A stretch of 64,000 nt of DNA from Acidobacteriota bacterium. GTDB lineage: Bacteria; Acidobacteriota; Terriglobia; Bryobacterales; Bryobacteraceae. A program made the position numbers and the translations under genes. Positions 27,817 through 37,385 of the stretch are shown here, in pieces (position 1 is the stretch's first letter; every line of letters begins with the position of its first letter). The stretch is from the NCBI GenBank assembly GCA_947470805.1, contig CANIVU010000007.1, forward strand, positions 80,181 to 144,180, read 5' to 3'. Below the pieces are notes generated by a model. The model saw only the letters and a list, made by a program, of their open reading frames with translations, did not search any database and was not told the DNA's origin.

Positions 27817-28497
27817 TTACCGGTCCTGCAGCGCCAGGAACCCAAATGGCGTTCCGCCCCCAACGGTGTCCACCGCGATCACCGTCCAGGCCGTACCAGG
27901 CGCAAAGGCCAACCGGCCACTCTCAATCGCAATCGTCTTCGTACCGGCCGGCGTCACGCGGGCCATGTAGCCAACGTTCGCCCGCAGAGGAACATACCCG
28001 GAAGCTGCCGCGAACGGAACGTTCGACAATGCCGCCTCCCGGCCCCGCAGCGCTTGGTAGGGAGCACCCACATAGACGTCTACCGCCGGCGCACTGGGCG
28101 CCCCGTGCACGACGCGGATATAGGTATTCGTCGCGTCATTGGGAATGTTGTCCGCCAATACCAGAAGCCGCAGCGCCGGCGCTTTCGCCGCGAATCCCGC
28201 CGCAACAACCGTCAAGGAACTCCCTGGTGTGAGCGAGGCGTTTAACTCGGCCACTTTCGTCTGCGTTCCGGCGAAAAACACCTGAAAAATACGCTGTCCA
28301 GCCGGCAAATCCACATAATCGGTCGCTCCGCGATAGGCCAGATTATCCAGCGCCACAGCGCCATCCACATAGATGTCCACGGCCGGAGCGTCGGGGCTCG
28401 CATGGACTACCCGAACACGCGCCGAAGGCGCCTGCGCGTAAGTCAATCCAGTAAATAGCAGGGCGGCGGCAGCCACCTGCAAAAAGAAGTTCTTCAT
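27817..28497 (-). CDS. Secreted DUF4397 protein
   Basis: The ATG at 28497 gives a clean signal peptide (MKNFFLQVAAAALLFTGLTY, cut after AQA). The 226-residue protein holds two related beta-sandwich units, marked by VVHASPDAPAVDIYVDG and VVHGAPSAPAVDVYVGA. DUF4397 domains are found in secreted proteins of many soil bacteria; the function is unknown. It follows the cytochrome gene on the same strand after 116 bases, so it may share that transcript. Confidence 0.82.
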   Translation of the reverse strand: MKNFFLQVAAAALLFTGLTYAQAPSARVRVVHASPDAPAVDIYVDGAVALDNLAYRGATDYVDLPAGQRIFQVFFAGTQTKVAELNASLTPGSSLTVVAAGFAAKAPALRLLVLADNIPNDATNTYIRVVHGAPSAPAVDVYVGAPYQALRGREAALSNVPFAAASGYVPLRANVGYMARVTPAGTKTIAIESGRLAFAPGTAWTVIAVDTVGGGTPFGFLALQDR

Positions 28498-28613
28498 GGT
28501 TTGGAAACTCCGTGATGTTAGTCTGTGTGACTCGACGGTCACGAGCTACACGAACTCACAGATATTCCAAACCACAAAGGTGGCATCAAAGATTTTATAT
28601 GCGTTTTTTCGAA

Positions 28614-29780
28614 CTATTCCGCTGGCGGAGCAGCCTTCGGGCGCAGGCTGTTTAAGTACGCAATCAGGTCAGTCATTTCCGGCTGTGTAAACAGCGGCCA
28701 CGGCACCTGCTTGGCTTTCATGCCCTGCAACATCGCCGGTCCGTGTTGCCACAGTACCGACATGATCGAAAACGGCCGCAACGGATCCGTACGGCCCGAC
28801 AGCCACTGCTTCAAGTCCGGCGCGCCGCCACCGGTTTGATTGTGGCAGGTCGTGCAGTTCTTCTTCGCAAATGCCTTTTCGCCCCGTGCCGCGTTCCCCT
28901 GTTCGGCGAACAACGTCGTATCCCACAGATAGGAAACGATCTCCTGCATCTCCTGGGCTTCCAGGTGAGGCAGCGGCTGGCCACTCTTCTTCGACTGCGC
29001 GGCCATCAACGGCGCATGATTCCACATCGCCACCGAGAAGTCCGTAACCGTTGCCGACGTCAACCGCTTATCCAACGCCATCTTTCCCTGGTGGCAGGCA
29101 AAACATCCCTTTTCCTTGAAAAGCGATTCGCCCAATCCGCGTGAGGTCAGCGTAAACTCCCGAATCACGCCGCGCGTCTCCGGCAGGCTCTGAACGTACA
29201 CCAACAGGTCGGTCAACTCACTGCCAGTCAAACTTACCCATTTGATCTTCCGAGCCGCCATCGCGGCCTGCATTTGCGGCGCATGATTCCACATCTGCTG
29301 CGCGAACACCAGCGGTGAACCTGCCGCCTTCCAGTTCGAAATCGAAGGGCCCCCGCCTGCAACCGGCGTCGACCGCGCATGGCACTCCGCGCAGTGGCTG
29401 GCCGTAAACACCCGCGCCCCGCGCGCCGCGTCGCCCGGCTTGTCGAAATACCGGATCGATTGGAAATACGCGAACAGATCTCCGGCCTGCTCTTCGGTAA
29501 TCGAAGGCGGCTTCGATCCCTTCAGGTCCATGCTCGCCCACATCGACGGCGCGTGATTCCACATCGCGCTCGCCATCGACGACGGCGTATGGTTGCGCCC
29601 GCGCGCTCGTCCCAGATCCGGCGCCGTCGAGCCGCCATCGGTTCCCATCTTGTGGCACCCGATGCAACCCAGACTCCGTATCAGTTCCGATCCGCGCCGG
29701 GCATCCCCGGGGATCGATTTCGCCGTGGCAGTGACAGCGCAAACGGCAAGCAGTAGGACTGCTAGTAGTGGTCTTTTCAT
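28614..29780 (-). CDS. Four-haem periplasmic cytochrome c with WNHAP repeats
   Basis: After a signal peptide (MKRPLLAVLLLAVCAVTATA) the 388-residue protein is built from four units of about 95 residues. Each has one haem site: CIGCH (39-43), CAECH (130-134), CFACH (226-230) and CTTCH (309-313). Each site is followed by a tryptophan motif: WNHAP at 74-78, 164-168 and 253-257, and WQHGP at 344-348. Each motif is followed by a Met two residues on, a possible sixth haem ligand. It looks like an electron carrier in the periplasm. The partner is not encoded next to it. Confidence 0.85.
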   Translation of the reverse strand: MKRPLLAVLLLAVCAVTATAKSIPGDARRGSELIRSLGCIGCHKMGTDGGSTAPDLGRARGRNHTPSSMASAMWNHAPSMWASMDLKGSKPPSITEEQAGDLFAYFQSIRYFDKPGDAARGARVFTASHCAECHARSTPVAGGGPSISNWKAAGSPLVFAQQMWNHAPQMQAAMAARKIKWVSLTGSELTDLLVYVQSLPETRGVIREFTLTSRGLGESLFKEKGCFACHQGKMALDKRLTSATVTDFSVAMWNHAPLMAAQSKKSGQPLPHLEAQEMQEIVSYLWDTTLFAEQGNAARGEKAFAKKNCTTCHNQTGGGAPDLKQWLSGRTDPLRPFSIMSVLWQHGPAMLQGMKAKQVPWPLFTQPEMTDLIAYLNSLRPKAAPPAE

Positions 29781-29937
29781 AAACCCCTCGCTTCGTGATC
29801 ACCGGCCACGAAAGGTTCGTCCGAAATCGCTGGCTACATGGATTACGGCCGCTTAATAAAGCATAACCCGCCGGGGGCCGATAATCAATGGAAAACCCCG
29901 CCAATGGCAGGGTCCGAAACTCGCTATTTGGGTGGGT

Positions 29938-30014
29938 TGGGGTGCCTAACGGGGCTTGAACCCGTGACATCCGGAACCACAATCCGGCGCTCTACCAACT
30001 GAGCTATAGGCACC
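29938..30014 (-). tRNA. tRNA-His (GTG)
   Basis: The minus strand folds as a full cloverleaf starting GGTGCCTATAGCTCAG. The anticodon stem CCGGA/TCCGG encloses loop TTGTGGT, so the anticodon is GTG (His). The extra 5' G pairs with C73, the identity mark of tRNA-His, and the 3' CCA is encoded (29938-29940). Confidence 0.97.
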
Positions 30015-30033
30015 ACAAGCAACGACATTCTGA

Positions 30034-31203
30034 TTATAACAAAAACCGCCGCACGAAGTCAGCGCCCGACAGGATTACAAATGAATTTGTGAAGTCGATC
30101 AGGAACGCCCCCACCACCGGAACCGCCAGCCGCGCCCGCGGCGCCGCCCCATAGCGCCCCTCCAATGCCGCCATCGACGCCACCGCGTTCGCCGTCGTCC
30201 CCAACATGAACCCCGTCCACCCCGCCGTCGCCACCGCGCCCTCATAGTCCCGGCCCAACCACCGGTAGGCCACGAAGACCGCAAACAGCGTCGTAACCAC
30301 CACCTGGACCGTCAAAATCAGCACCAAAGGCACCGCTAATGACGCCAAAACCCACAACTTTAGCGTCAAAAGTGCCATCGAAATGAACAGTCCGAGGCTC
30401 AATCCACCCGCTTTTCCTAACACCTCTTCATCCAAACGAACCCGCCCCCGGTCGTCCACAAACCGGATCACCGCCGCCACAATCATCGCGCCGATATAGC
30501 CCGGCAACGTCACCCCAGCCGCCGCGATCCCCCGGCTCACCACCGAACCAAGCCCCATCGCGATGCCAATCGCCCCCAGCGTAAACAGCCACTCCCCGCG
30601 CTGCACCACGGTCGCAGGCGCCACTTCCCCGCCCCGCGAAATCAATCCGTGCCGCCGGATCAGCCATCCCCCCACCGCCCCGCCCAACAATCCAGCCGCC
30701 AAAATCCCGAACACCGCCGACGCCACCCCCACCGTCTGCGCATCCGCCACGCCCATGTCTTCAAACGTTTTCCCAAACGCCAGCGCCGTCGCCGGCCCGC
30801 CGGCCAGCGTCGTCGAACCCGCGATAATCCCCAATAGCGGGTTCAGCCCCAGCAGCTTCGCGCACAATACGCCCACGCCGTTCTGCAACTCCGCCCCCGC
30901 CAAGGCCAGTGCCAGGCACACCAGCACCGTGCCGCTGTCCCGCCGCAACAAACTCACGCTCGCCCGCAGTCCGATCGTCGTGAAAAACACCAGCGTAAAC
31001 AGGTCGCGCAGAACGGTATCGAACTCGCATTCGACACCCGCGGCGCGCAACGCGGATACCCCGGCTGCCAGTAGCAGGCCCCCGGTCACCGGTCGCGGAA
31101 TGTTCCAGCGGTCCAACAAGCCAACGCGGCCATGCGCCCAGCCGGCGAGCCACAGCCCGCCCGCCGCCAGCGCCAATGTCTCGGCCGCGTTGGCCCGGAA
31201 CAC
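30034..31203 (-). CDS. gltS: Sodium/glutamate symporter (GltS family)
   Basis: A 389-residue inner-membrane carrier with about ten membrane spans. GltS signatures are present: RWNIPRPVTGGLLLA, then the first pore loop GSTTLAGGPATALAFGKTFE, then LPGYIGAMIVAAVIRF, then the second pore loop GFMLGTTANAVASMAALEGR. The start is GTG at 31203, immediately after the UbiD-family stop codon, so the pair is probably one transcript. Glutamate is the known substrate of the family. Confidence 0.92.
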   Translation of the reverse strand: MFRANAAETLALAAGGLWLAGWAHGRVGLLDRWNIPRPVTGGLLLAAGVSALRAAGVECEFDTVLRDLFTLVFFTTIGLRASVSLLRRDSGTVLVCLALALAGAELQNGVGVLCAKLLGLNPLLGIIAGSTTLAGGPATALAFGKTFEDMGVADAQTVGVASAVFGILAAGLLGGAVGGWLIRRHGLISRGGEVAPATVVQRGEWLFTLGAIGIAMGLGSVVSRGIAAAGVTLPGYIGAMIVAAVIRFVDDRGRVRLDEEVLGKAGGLSLGLFISMALLTLKLWVLASLAVPLVLILTVQVVVTTLFAVFVAYRWLGRDYEGAVATAGWTGFMLGTTANAVASMAALEGRYGAAPRARLAVPVVGAFLIDFTNSFVILSGADFVRRFLL

Positions 31204-32649
31204 CTACAGCCCCGCTTTCTTCCAGAGAGCGTCCACGCGCGACTTCACCTCGGCCGGCATCGTAATGACGTCCGGCCACGGCCGCGTGAACCCCTCCTCC
31301 TTCCACTTCTTGGTCGCATCGATGCCAAACTTCGAGCCCCAGTTGGCCATCCGGCTGGAATGATCCAGCGAATCGATCGGGCCCATGGCGAACTCAATGT
31401 CCCGTTGCGGGTCGATATTGTTCAACGCCTTCCAGGCCACTTCGCTGTAGTTCTGCACGTCCACGTCTTCATCGACGACAACGATGCACTTGGTGAACAT
31501 CGCCTGCCCCAGGCCCCAGATCGCATGCATCACCTTCCGCGCCTGCATCGGGTAGCTCTTGCGAATCGACACCAGCATCAGGTTGTGGAAGATCCCCTCG
31601 GCCGGCATACACATGTCCCGGATTTCCGGAATCTGGAGGCGCATCAGCGGCAGGAACATCCGCTCAATCGCCTTGCCCATGAAGTAATCCTCCATCGGCG
31701 GCGGCCCGACGATGGTGGTCGCATAGATCGGATTCTTGCGCCGCGTCACGCAGGTCACGTGGAACACCGGGTACTCGTCTTCGAGGGAATAAAAGCCGGT
31801 GTGATCCCCGAACGGCCCTTCCGTCCGGGTCTCGCCAAGTTCGACGTAGCCTTCCAGCACGATCTCCGAATTGGCCGGCACGTCGATGTCCACCGTCTCG
31901 CACTGCACCATCTCCACGGGTTTCTTCCGCAGGAATCCGGCAATCATCATCTCGTCCAGATCCGGCGGCAGCGGCAGAATGGCCGAGTACATGACGGCCG
32001 GGTCGGCCCCGATGGCAACGGCGACATCCATCCGTTTTTCGCCGGCCTTGAACCGCCGCCGGTAGTGCTCGGCGCCCTGCTTGTGCGTCTGCCAGTGCAT
32101 GCCCGTCGTGCGTTCATCGTAGACCTGCATGCGGTACATGCCGCAATTGCGCTTGCCGGTTTCCGGGTTCTTGGTGAACACCATCGGCAGCGTAATGAAC
32201 GGGCCACCGTCCTGCGGCCAGCAGGTCAGCACCGGAATCTCTTTCAGGTTAAAGCCATCTTTCTGGATGACCTCCTTGCAGGGCCCGCTGGAAACTTTCT
32301 TCGCAAAGAAACTGCCCATCTCCGCCAGCTTCGGCAGCATAGAGAGTTTGTTCAACAATCCCTGCGGCATCTGCATTTGCAGATAGTCGGTGATGCGGTC
32401 GGCGATGTCCTGGAACTGGTCAACCTGCAGCGCGATCTCCATGCGCTTCTGGCTGGCGAAGGCATTGATCAGCACCGGCATCTTGTAACCCTTAGGGTTC
32501 TCAAACAACAAAGCCGGCCCGTTCTGTTTCACAGAACGGTCGGCGAACTCGGTGATTTCCAGGACCGGGTCCACTTCGAGAGAGACGCGCTTCAGTTCTC
32601 CTGCTTTTTCCAAAGCCGAGATGAAGTCGCGAAGATCGCTATATGCCAT
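31204..32649 (-). CDS. UbiD family prenylated-FMN-dependent decarboxylase
   Basis: The 481-residue protein matches the UbiD fold from the start (MAYSDLRDFISALEKAGELK) through GPALLFENPKGYKMPVLINA, VAVAIGADPAVMYSAILPLP, and the active-site region GPFGDHTGFYSLEDEYPVFH. UbiD enzymes remove carboxyl groups from aromatic or unsaturated acids; the closest role is 4-hydroxy-3-polyprenylbenzoate decarboxylation in quinone synthesis. Here menaquinone or aromatic acid metabolism is as likely. No ubiX-type flavin prenyltransferase gene is next to it. It diverges from fabG with only 11 bases between start codons. Confidence 0.88.
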   Translation of the reverse strand: MAYSDLRDFISALEKAGELKRVSLEVDPVLEITEFADRSVKQNGPALLFENPKGYKMPVLINAFASQKRMEIALQVDQFQDIADRITDYLQMQMPQGLLNKLSMLPKLAEMGSFFAKKVSSGPCKEVIQKDGFNLKEIPVLTCWPQDGGPFITLPMVFTKNPETGKRNCGMYRMQVYDERTTGMHWQTHKQGAEHYRRRFKAGEKRMDVAVAIGADPAVMYSAILPLPPDLDEMMIAGFLRKKPVEMVQCETVDIDVPANSEIVLEGYVELGETRTEGPFGDHTGFYSLEDEYPVFHVTCVTRRKNPIYATTIVGPPPMEDYFMGKAIERMFLPLMRLQIPEIRDMCMPAEGIFHNLMLVSIRKSYPMQARKVMHAIWGLGQAMFTKCIVVVDEDVDVQNYSEVAWKALNNIDPQRDIEFAMGPIDSLDHSSRMANWGSKFGIDATKKWKEEGFTRPWPDVITMPAEVKSRVDALWKKAGL

Positions 32650-32660
32650 ATGATGATTCC

Positions 32661-33395
32661 ATGATAGTTCGTACCGCTTTCGTCACTGGCGCCAGCCGCG
32701 GAATTGGTAAGGCTTGCGCCTTTGCGCTCGCCGCCGCCGGGGCTCGGGTCGTCGTTGCCGCCAGGACTCTCGACCGTTGTGAAGAAGTCGCCGCCGAGAT
32801 CCGCGCACAAGGCCACCAAGCCATGGCCGTCGCCATTGATTTGTCCTCTAAAGAATCGATTGTCCAAGCCGTCGGACAGGCGGCAAAAGATTTCGGTCCC
32901 ATCCACATTCTGGTCAATAACGCCGGTATCACCAAAGACGGATTGGCTCTCCGGATGAAGACCGAGGACTGGACCTCCGTCATCGACACCAACCTGAGCG
33001 GCTCCTTCTACGCCAGCCAGGCCGTCATGCAGGGAATGATGAAGGAGCGCTGGGGGCGCATCATCAACATCGCCTCCGTCGTCGGTCAAATGGGCAACGC
33101 CGGACAGGCCAACTATGTCGCCGCCAAAGCCGGCCTCATCGGCCTCACCAAGTCGCTCGCCCGGGAACTCTCCAGCCGGAACATCACCGTCAACGCCGTC
33201 GCGCCCGGCTTCATCTCCACCGACATGACGGCCGTGCTCAGCGAAGACATCAAGCAGAAAATGCTGGTCAACATCCCGCTCGCCCGCTTCGGCTCCTCCG
33301 AAGACATCGCCGAAGCGGTGAAGTTCCTGGCCTCCGATGCTGCCGGATACATCACCGGGCACGTCCTGGACGTCAACGGCGGCATGTACATGTAA
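32661..33395 (+). CDS. fabG: 3-oxoacyl-ACP reductase
   Basis: FabG reduces 3-oxoacyl-ACP with NADPH in fatty acid synthesis. ATG 32661 (MIVRTAFVTGASRGIGKACA) gives 244 residues, the typical size; an ATG at 32643 is in frame but overlaps the divergent UbiD start. Motifs are GASRGIG, NNAGITKDGLALRM, the Ser in IINIASVVGQMGNAGQANY, YVAAK, and the C-terminal ITGHVLDVNGGMYM. The NNAGITKD and DVNGGM motifs are characteristic of FabG rather than other SDRs. It stands apart from other fab genes. Confidence 0.9.
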   Translation: MIVRTAFVTGASRGIGKACAFALAAAGARVVVAARTLDRCEEVAAEIRAQGHQAMAVAIDLSSKESIVQAVGQAAKDFGPIHILVNNAGITKDGLALRMKTEDWTSVIDTNLSGSFYASQAVMQGMMKERWGRIINIASVVGQMGNAGQANYVAAKAGLIGLTKSLARELSSRNITVNAVAPGFISTDMTAVLSEDIKQKMLVNIPLARFGSSEDIAEAVKFLASDAAGYITGHVLDVNGGMYM

Positions 33396-33425
33396 GTTGC
33401 GCCTGGGGCACAGCGGGCGCCAGTC

Positions 33426-34826
33426 CTACTGCGCGCCCCGCCCCAGGAGCACCGTTTTCAACGTGTTCAGGATGATGTACATGTCCAAAGAAAACGAGAT
33501 GTGCTTGATGTAGTAGAGGTCGTACTCGAGCTTGGTGATCGTGTCCTCGATCGTGTCGCCGTACTTGTGATTGATCTGCGCCCAGCCCGTTAACCCGGGC
33601 TTCACGCAATGCCGCTGGCGATAGAAGGGGATTTTCTCCGACAACGCTTGCACGAACTCCGGCCGCTCCGGCCGCGGCCCGACAAAGCTCATGTCCCCGC
33701 GCAAGACATTCCAGAACTGGGGCAGCTCATCGATGCGGAATGTGCGAAGATACTTGCCGATTCCGGTGATGCGCGGATCGTTCTTCGATGCCCAAACGGC
33801 GCCCGTTCTCGCTTCGGCATCTACGAACATGGAGCGAAATTTGAGTACTGAGATGTGTTTGCCGTTGAGCCCAACGCGCGTTTGGCGATAGAGGACCGGG
33901 CCCTTCGAAGTCAGCCGCACCAGCAACGCCGCCAGCAACATCAGCGGCAGCGCGGCGATCCCACCGATCAGGGCAACCAGAAACGAATAGACCTGCTGCA
34001 CGGCGACGCTATTCGGGCTAGGCCCCAACTCACTGGAAAAAACCAGCTGCGAGGGGCGCAGGTCGCGCGTCGAGACACGGCCGAAACAGCTCTCGTAGAG
34101 CGAAGCCGCCTCTTCCACGTGGATGCCGGACAACCGGAGATCGAGCAGCTCGTAGACCGGCAAACGCGCGCGCCGTTCCGCCATGCCGACAACGATCCGT
34201 TCCGGATTCTGGGCCGCCACCACCGCGCGCAAGTCCGACAGTTGGCCAAGGCACGGCACCGCCCCCATATCCGGCCGGGGTCCGTCGCCGGTTGCCCCAT
34301 CGTCCAGATAGCCAACCACCCGGTAACCCATCTCAATCCGCTCCTGCATGCGCTTGCTGATCTCCGCCAGCACAGGAGACGAACCCAGCAAAAGCATCGC
34401 TGGGGCGTGCAGTGACGTCAGGACCAGACGCAGAAAAAGGATTCGCCAGGCAGGCAACAACACCAGAATCAGCCCGGAGGCGTAGATCATGACCCAACGA
34501 GGCAAAATGAGCGTCGGATTCACATATGTGGACATGGCCTGAATAATGAACGCCAGTCCTACGGCCATCATGATCTGCTGGAACAGAAAAATTCGGCTTC
34601 GAATTCGCAAATCCGTGTACAAATCCTGGAAATATAACCCCAATAATATGCTCAGGACGGCAATCGCAATGCGCGGCCCACCGCCGTCGTAGAGCAGCAC
34701 GAACTCCGGGTCCACCTCGGTCGCGCTGACCAGCGCCACCACGAAGCACATCACCAAGAGAATCACTTCTGAGATCAGAAGCGCCACGACACTGGTGGGA
34801 ATGAATACCCGGAAGATTCGGATCAT
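33426..34826 (-). CDS. Polyprenyl-phosphate sugar-1-phosphate transferase (exopolysaccharide initiation)
   Basis: The 466-residue protein starts exopolysaccharide units by loading a sugar phosphate on undecaprenyl phosphate. Four N-terminal membrane spans are followed by a CoA-binding-like domain (RVVGYLDDGATGDG), a fifth span near residue 280, and the catalytic PF02397 domain. That domain shows LKFRSMFVDAEARTG, RTFRIDELPQFWNVLRGDMS, FVGPRPERPEFV and CVKPGLTGWAQIN. The layout matches EpsB/WbaP-like enzymes linked to exosortase systems. No other polysaccharide gene is adjacent, though a Wzm-like permease lies 6 kb away. Confidence 0.9.
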   Translation of the reverse strand: MIRIFRVFIPTSVVALLISEVILLVMCFVVALVSATEVDPEFVLLYDGGGPRIAIAVLSILLGLYFQDLYTDLRIRSRIFLFQQIMMAVGLAFIIQAMSTYVNPTLILPRWVMIYASGLILVLLPAWRILFLRLVLTSLHAPAMLLLGSSPVLAEISKRMQERIEMGYRVVGYLDDGATGDGPRPDMGAVPCLGQLSDLRAVVAAQNPERIVVGMAERRARLPVYELLDLRLSGIHVEEAASLYESCFGRVSTRDLRPSQLVFSSELGPSPNSVAVQQVYSFLVALIGGIAALPLMLLAALLVRLTSKGPVLYRQTRVGLNGKHISVLKFRSMFVDAEARTGAVWASKNDPRITGIGKYLRTFRIDELPQFWNVLRGDMSFVGPRPERPEFVQALSEKIPFYRQRHCVKPGLTGWAQINHKYGDTIEDTITKLEYDLYYIKHISFSLDMYIILNTLKTVLLGRGAQ

Positions 34827-35242
34827 AGCGCTAGCGCAGCCCTATCCGCCTCTGTCCGAACTGCCGTTCAGGCTCCATTTTTCCCCGTCCCATTCCCCTG
34901 TGTGCGTCTCCTTCGCCGTCTTGTGCTATTCGGAACTCTGCCCGAAGTAAATGAAAAAAAAGCCCTTCCGGATTATAGCTTACATTTTCAGACGCGATTC
35001 GCCGTCCAGATATACCTATCGGACCCTTCGGCCAATTTCATCAGGCCACTTTTTTGCATCCTATCTCTTCTTGGCGATGTCTATAGGGAGGAATGCGGAC
35101 CGTTTCAGTCGGAGTTTATCTCGTTCAAGACAAAGGCATCCCCGTTCCGTATTCCCAGTTGCTACCCACTGAAAGGTGCGGTACCATCCAACTAGGACCG
35201 ATTCAGTCTCAATTCAATTCGAGGCCTCGCTCCGAACAGCCG
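34827..35242. other. Divergent intergenic region upstream of isc operon
   Basis: This 416-base gap separates the sugar transferase and iscR starts. It is AT-richer than its surroundings and holds the promoters for both. Short open frames within it show no recognisable product. The iscR frame is open back to 35093, but that part does not resemble the Rrf2 family. Confidence 0.6.
35196..35208. promoter_or_regulatory. Possible IscR-type operator
   Basis: GAC at 35196-35198 and GTC at 35206-35208 form a palindromic pair separated by seven bases, the same spacing as in E. coli IscR type-1 sites (GACT..AGTC). It lies 34 bases before the iscR start codon. One such match is weak evidence. Confidence 0.25.
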
Positions 35243-35731
35243 ATGCTGAAACTAACCAAGAAAGCTGATTACGGGTTGATTGCACTGAAACACCTCACGG
35301 TGGTGCGCCCCCGCTCAGCCAGCGCCAAAGAAATTGCCGACCGATATGGCGTCCCGGTTCCCGTGCTCTCCAAGGTCTTGCAGAAGCTGGCCCGGGCCGG
35401 CTATCTCGCCTCCGAACACGGCACCAATGGCGGATACCGCCTCGCCGGTGATCCGCACTCGATCTCCGCACTTGATGTCGTACGCGCCATCGACGGTCCG
35501 GTTTTCCTGACCGCCTGTTTCACCGAATCCGGCGAAGACTGCGAACATCAGGACCGTTGCAATATTCGCGATCCGCTTCGCCGCGTCCACGATGGCATTC
35601 TGGGTCTGCTTTCGAACCTCTCGATGGCCGAACTGGCCGCCGATATCGATCCGCCACAGGTCCACGGCGCCGCCGCGGCGAACGGCCACTCGCAGATCTC
35701 CTCCGCTCCACTTCCTGTTCTGAGTTCATAA
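35243..35731 (+). CDS. iscR: Rrf2 family Fe-S cluster regulator IscR
   Basis: IscR senses the [2Fe-2S] status of the cell and represses the isc operon. The ATG at 35243 gives [20 protein letters not shown], the expected start. The winged helix is [20 protein letters not shown] with NGGYRLAG in the wing. The cluster cysteines are present as [15 protein letters not shown], with spacing 7 and 5, close to the IscR pattern. The 162-residue length matches. It is the first gene of the operon and probably autoregulated. Confidence 0.92.
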   Translation: MLKLTKKADYGLIALKHLTVVRPRSASAKEIADRYGVPVPVLSKVLQKLARAGYLASEHGTNGGYRLAGDPHSISALDVVRAIDGPVFLTACFTESGEDCEHQDRCNIRDPLRRVHDGILGLLSNLSMAELAADIDPPQVHGAAAANGHSQISSAPLPVLSS

Positions 35732-35739
35732 GGGTATTC

Positions 35740-36954
35740 ATGTCCAAGCCGATCTATTTTGACAATCACGCCACTACGCCGGTGGATCCTCGCGTCCTCG
35801 AAGCGATGATCCCCTACTTCACCGAAAACTTCGGTAACGCCGCCAGCCGCAATCACGCGTACGGCTGGGTGGCCGAAGACGCCGTCGAAAAGGGCCGCAA
35901 ACAGATCGCTTCCCTCATTGGCGCCAACTCCAAGGAAATCGTCTTCACCTCCGGCGCCACCGAATCGAACAACCTCGCCATCAAGGGCGTCGCCGAGATG
36001 TATGCCGAAAAGGGCAATCACATCATCACCGCGGCTACCGAACACAAGGCGGTTCTCGATACCTGCAAGCACCTGGAAAAGAAGGGCTGCCGCATCACCT
36101 ATCTCCCGCTCAAGGGCGACGGTCTGGTCGATCTCGACATGCTCCGCGACGCGATCACGGATAAGACCATCCTGATCAGCATCATGTACGCCAACAACGA
36201 AATTGGCGTCATACAGCCCGTCAAGGAAATCGGCAAGATCGCCAAGGAACGCGGCGTTCTGTTCCACTCTGACGCCGTCCAGGCTTGCGGCAAGATTCCG
36301 GTCAACGTCATTGAAGACGGGATCGATCTGCTCTCCATCACCGGCCACAAGCTCTACGGGCCCAAGGGCGTCGGCGCGCTCTACGTTCGCCGCAAGAACC
36401 CGCGCGTGCAGCTTACCGCCCAGATGGACGGCGGCGGTCATGAGCGCGGAATGCGCTCGGGCACGCTGAACGTTCCCGGCATCGTCGGCCTCGGCGCCGC
36501 CTGCGAAATCGCTCAGCGCGAAATGCCCGCCGAATCGGCCCGCCTCCGCGCCCTCCGCGACAAGCTCCGCGCTACGCTTGAAGCCAATCTGGAAGAGACC
36601 TACATCAACGGCACCATGGAACACCGGCTGCCGAACAATCTCAACATGAGCTTCGCTTATGTCGAAGGCGAAAGCCTGCTGATGGGCATCAACGACATCG
36701 CCGTCTCGTCCGGCTCGGCCTGCACGTCGGCCACGCTCGAACCCAGCTACGTCCTGAAGGCGCTCGGCCTCGGCGACGATCTCGCCCATACCTCCATCCG
36801 CTTCGGTCTCGGCCGTTTCAACACGGAAGCCGAAGTCGACTACGTCGCCCAGAAGATGATCGACGTGGTCAACAAGCTCCGCGAACTGTCTCCGCTGTGG
36901 GAGATGTTCAAGGACGGCGTCGATCTCAGCAAGGTCCAATGGACCGCTCACTAA
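35740..36954 (+). CDS. iscS: Cysteine desulfurase IscS
   Basis: IscS takes sulfur from cysteine with pyridoxal phosphate and passes it to IscU. The start at 35740 gives [19 protein letters not shown] and 404 residues, the same length as E. coli IscS. Key motifs are the [11 protein letters not shown]is region, [20 protein letters not shown] with the PLP lysine, and [20 protein letters not shown] with the catalytic Cys on its mobile loop. The frame is open further upstream through iscR but that is shadow. It lies eight bases after the iscR stop. Confidence 0.97.
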   Translation: MSKPIYFDNHATTPVDPRVLEAMIPYFTENFGNAASRNHAYGWVAEDAVEKGRKQIASLIGANSKEIVFTSGATESNNLAIKGVAEMYAEKGNHIITAATEHKAVLDTCKHLEKKGCRITYLPLKGDGLVDLDMLRDAITDKTILISIMYANNEIGVIQPVKEIGKIAKERGVLFHSDAVQACGKIPVNVIEDGIDLLSITGHKLYGPKGVGALYVRRKNPRVQLTAQMDGGGHERGMRSGTLNVPGIVGLGAACEIAQREMPAESARLRALRDKLRATLEANLEETYINGTMEHRLPNNLNMSFAYVEGESLLMGINDIAVSSGSACTSATLEPSYVLKALGLGDDLAHTSIRFGLGRFNTEAEVDYVAQKMIDVVNKLRELSPLWEMFKDGVDLSKVQWTAH

Positions 36955-36972
36955 CCTCGAGGAAATAACATC

Positions 36973-37383
36973 ATGGCTTACTCTGACAAAGTTGTCGATC
37001 ACTACAATAACCCCCGCAACGTGGGGTCGATGGACAAGTCCCGCACCGACGTCGGAACCGGCATGGTCGGCGCCCCCGAGTGCGGTGACGTGATGAAGCT
37101 GCAGATCCAGGTCAACTCGGCCACCGGCATCATCGAAGACGCGAAATTCAAGACCTTCGGCTGCGGCTCGGCCATCGCCAGCTCCTCGCTGGCCACCGAA
37201 TGGCTGAAGGGAAAGAGCGTCGACGAAGCTCTCGAAATCAAGAACACCGACATCGTGAACGAACTGGCGCTCCCGCCGGTGAAGATTCACTGCTCGGTGC
37301 TCGCCGAAGACGCCATCAAAGCCGCCATCAACGACTACAAAACCAAGCAGGGCGCACCTGTCTCTGCGGAAACCGTGAGTTAG
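36973..37383 (+). CDS. iscU: Iron-sulfur cluster scaffold IscU
   Basis: IscU is the scaffold on which the [2Fe-2S] cluster is built. The three cluster cysteines are in GAPECGDVMKLQI, TFGCGSAIASSSLATEW and KIHCSVLAEDAIKAA. The LPPVK peptide bound by the chaperone HscA is intact (ELALPPVKIHCS). Length is 136 residues (E. coli 128). It lies 18 bases after iscS in the operon. Confidence 0.97.
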   Translation: MAYSDKVVDHYNNPRNVGSMDKSRTDVGTGMVGAPECGDVMKLQIQVNSATGIIEDAKFKTFGCGSAIASSSLATEWLKGKSVDEALEIKNTDIVNELALPPVKIHCSVLAEDAIKAAINDYKTKQGAPVSAETVS

Positions 37384-37385
37384 TA

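Noticed and set aside
33402..33447. CCTGGGGC/GCCCCAGG pair between fabG and the sugar transferase as a terminator
   Set aside because: The loop is 30 bases, there is no T-run, and the right arm is inside the coding end of the sugar transferase.
35548..37290. A 580-codon minus-strand open frame across iscR-iscS-iscU
   Set aside because: Antisense to three clear isc genes; low-complexity acidic composition.
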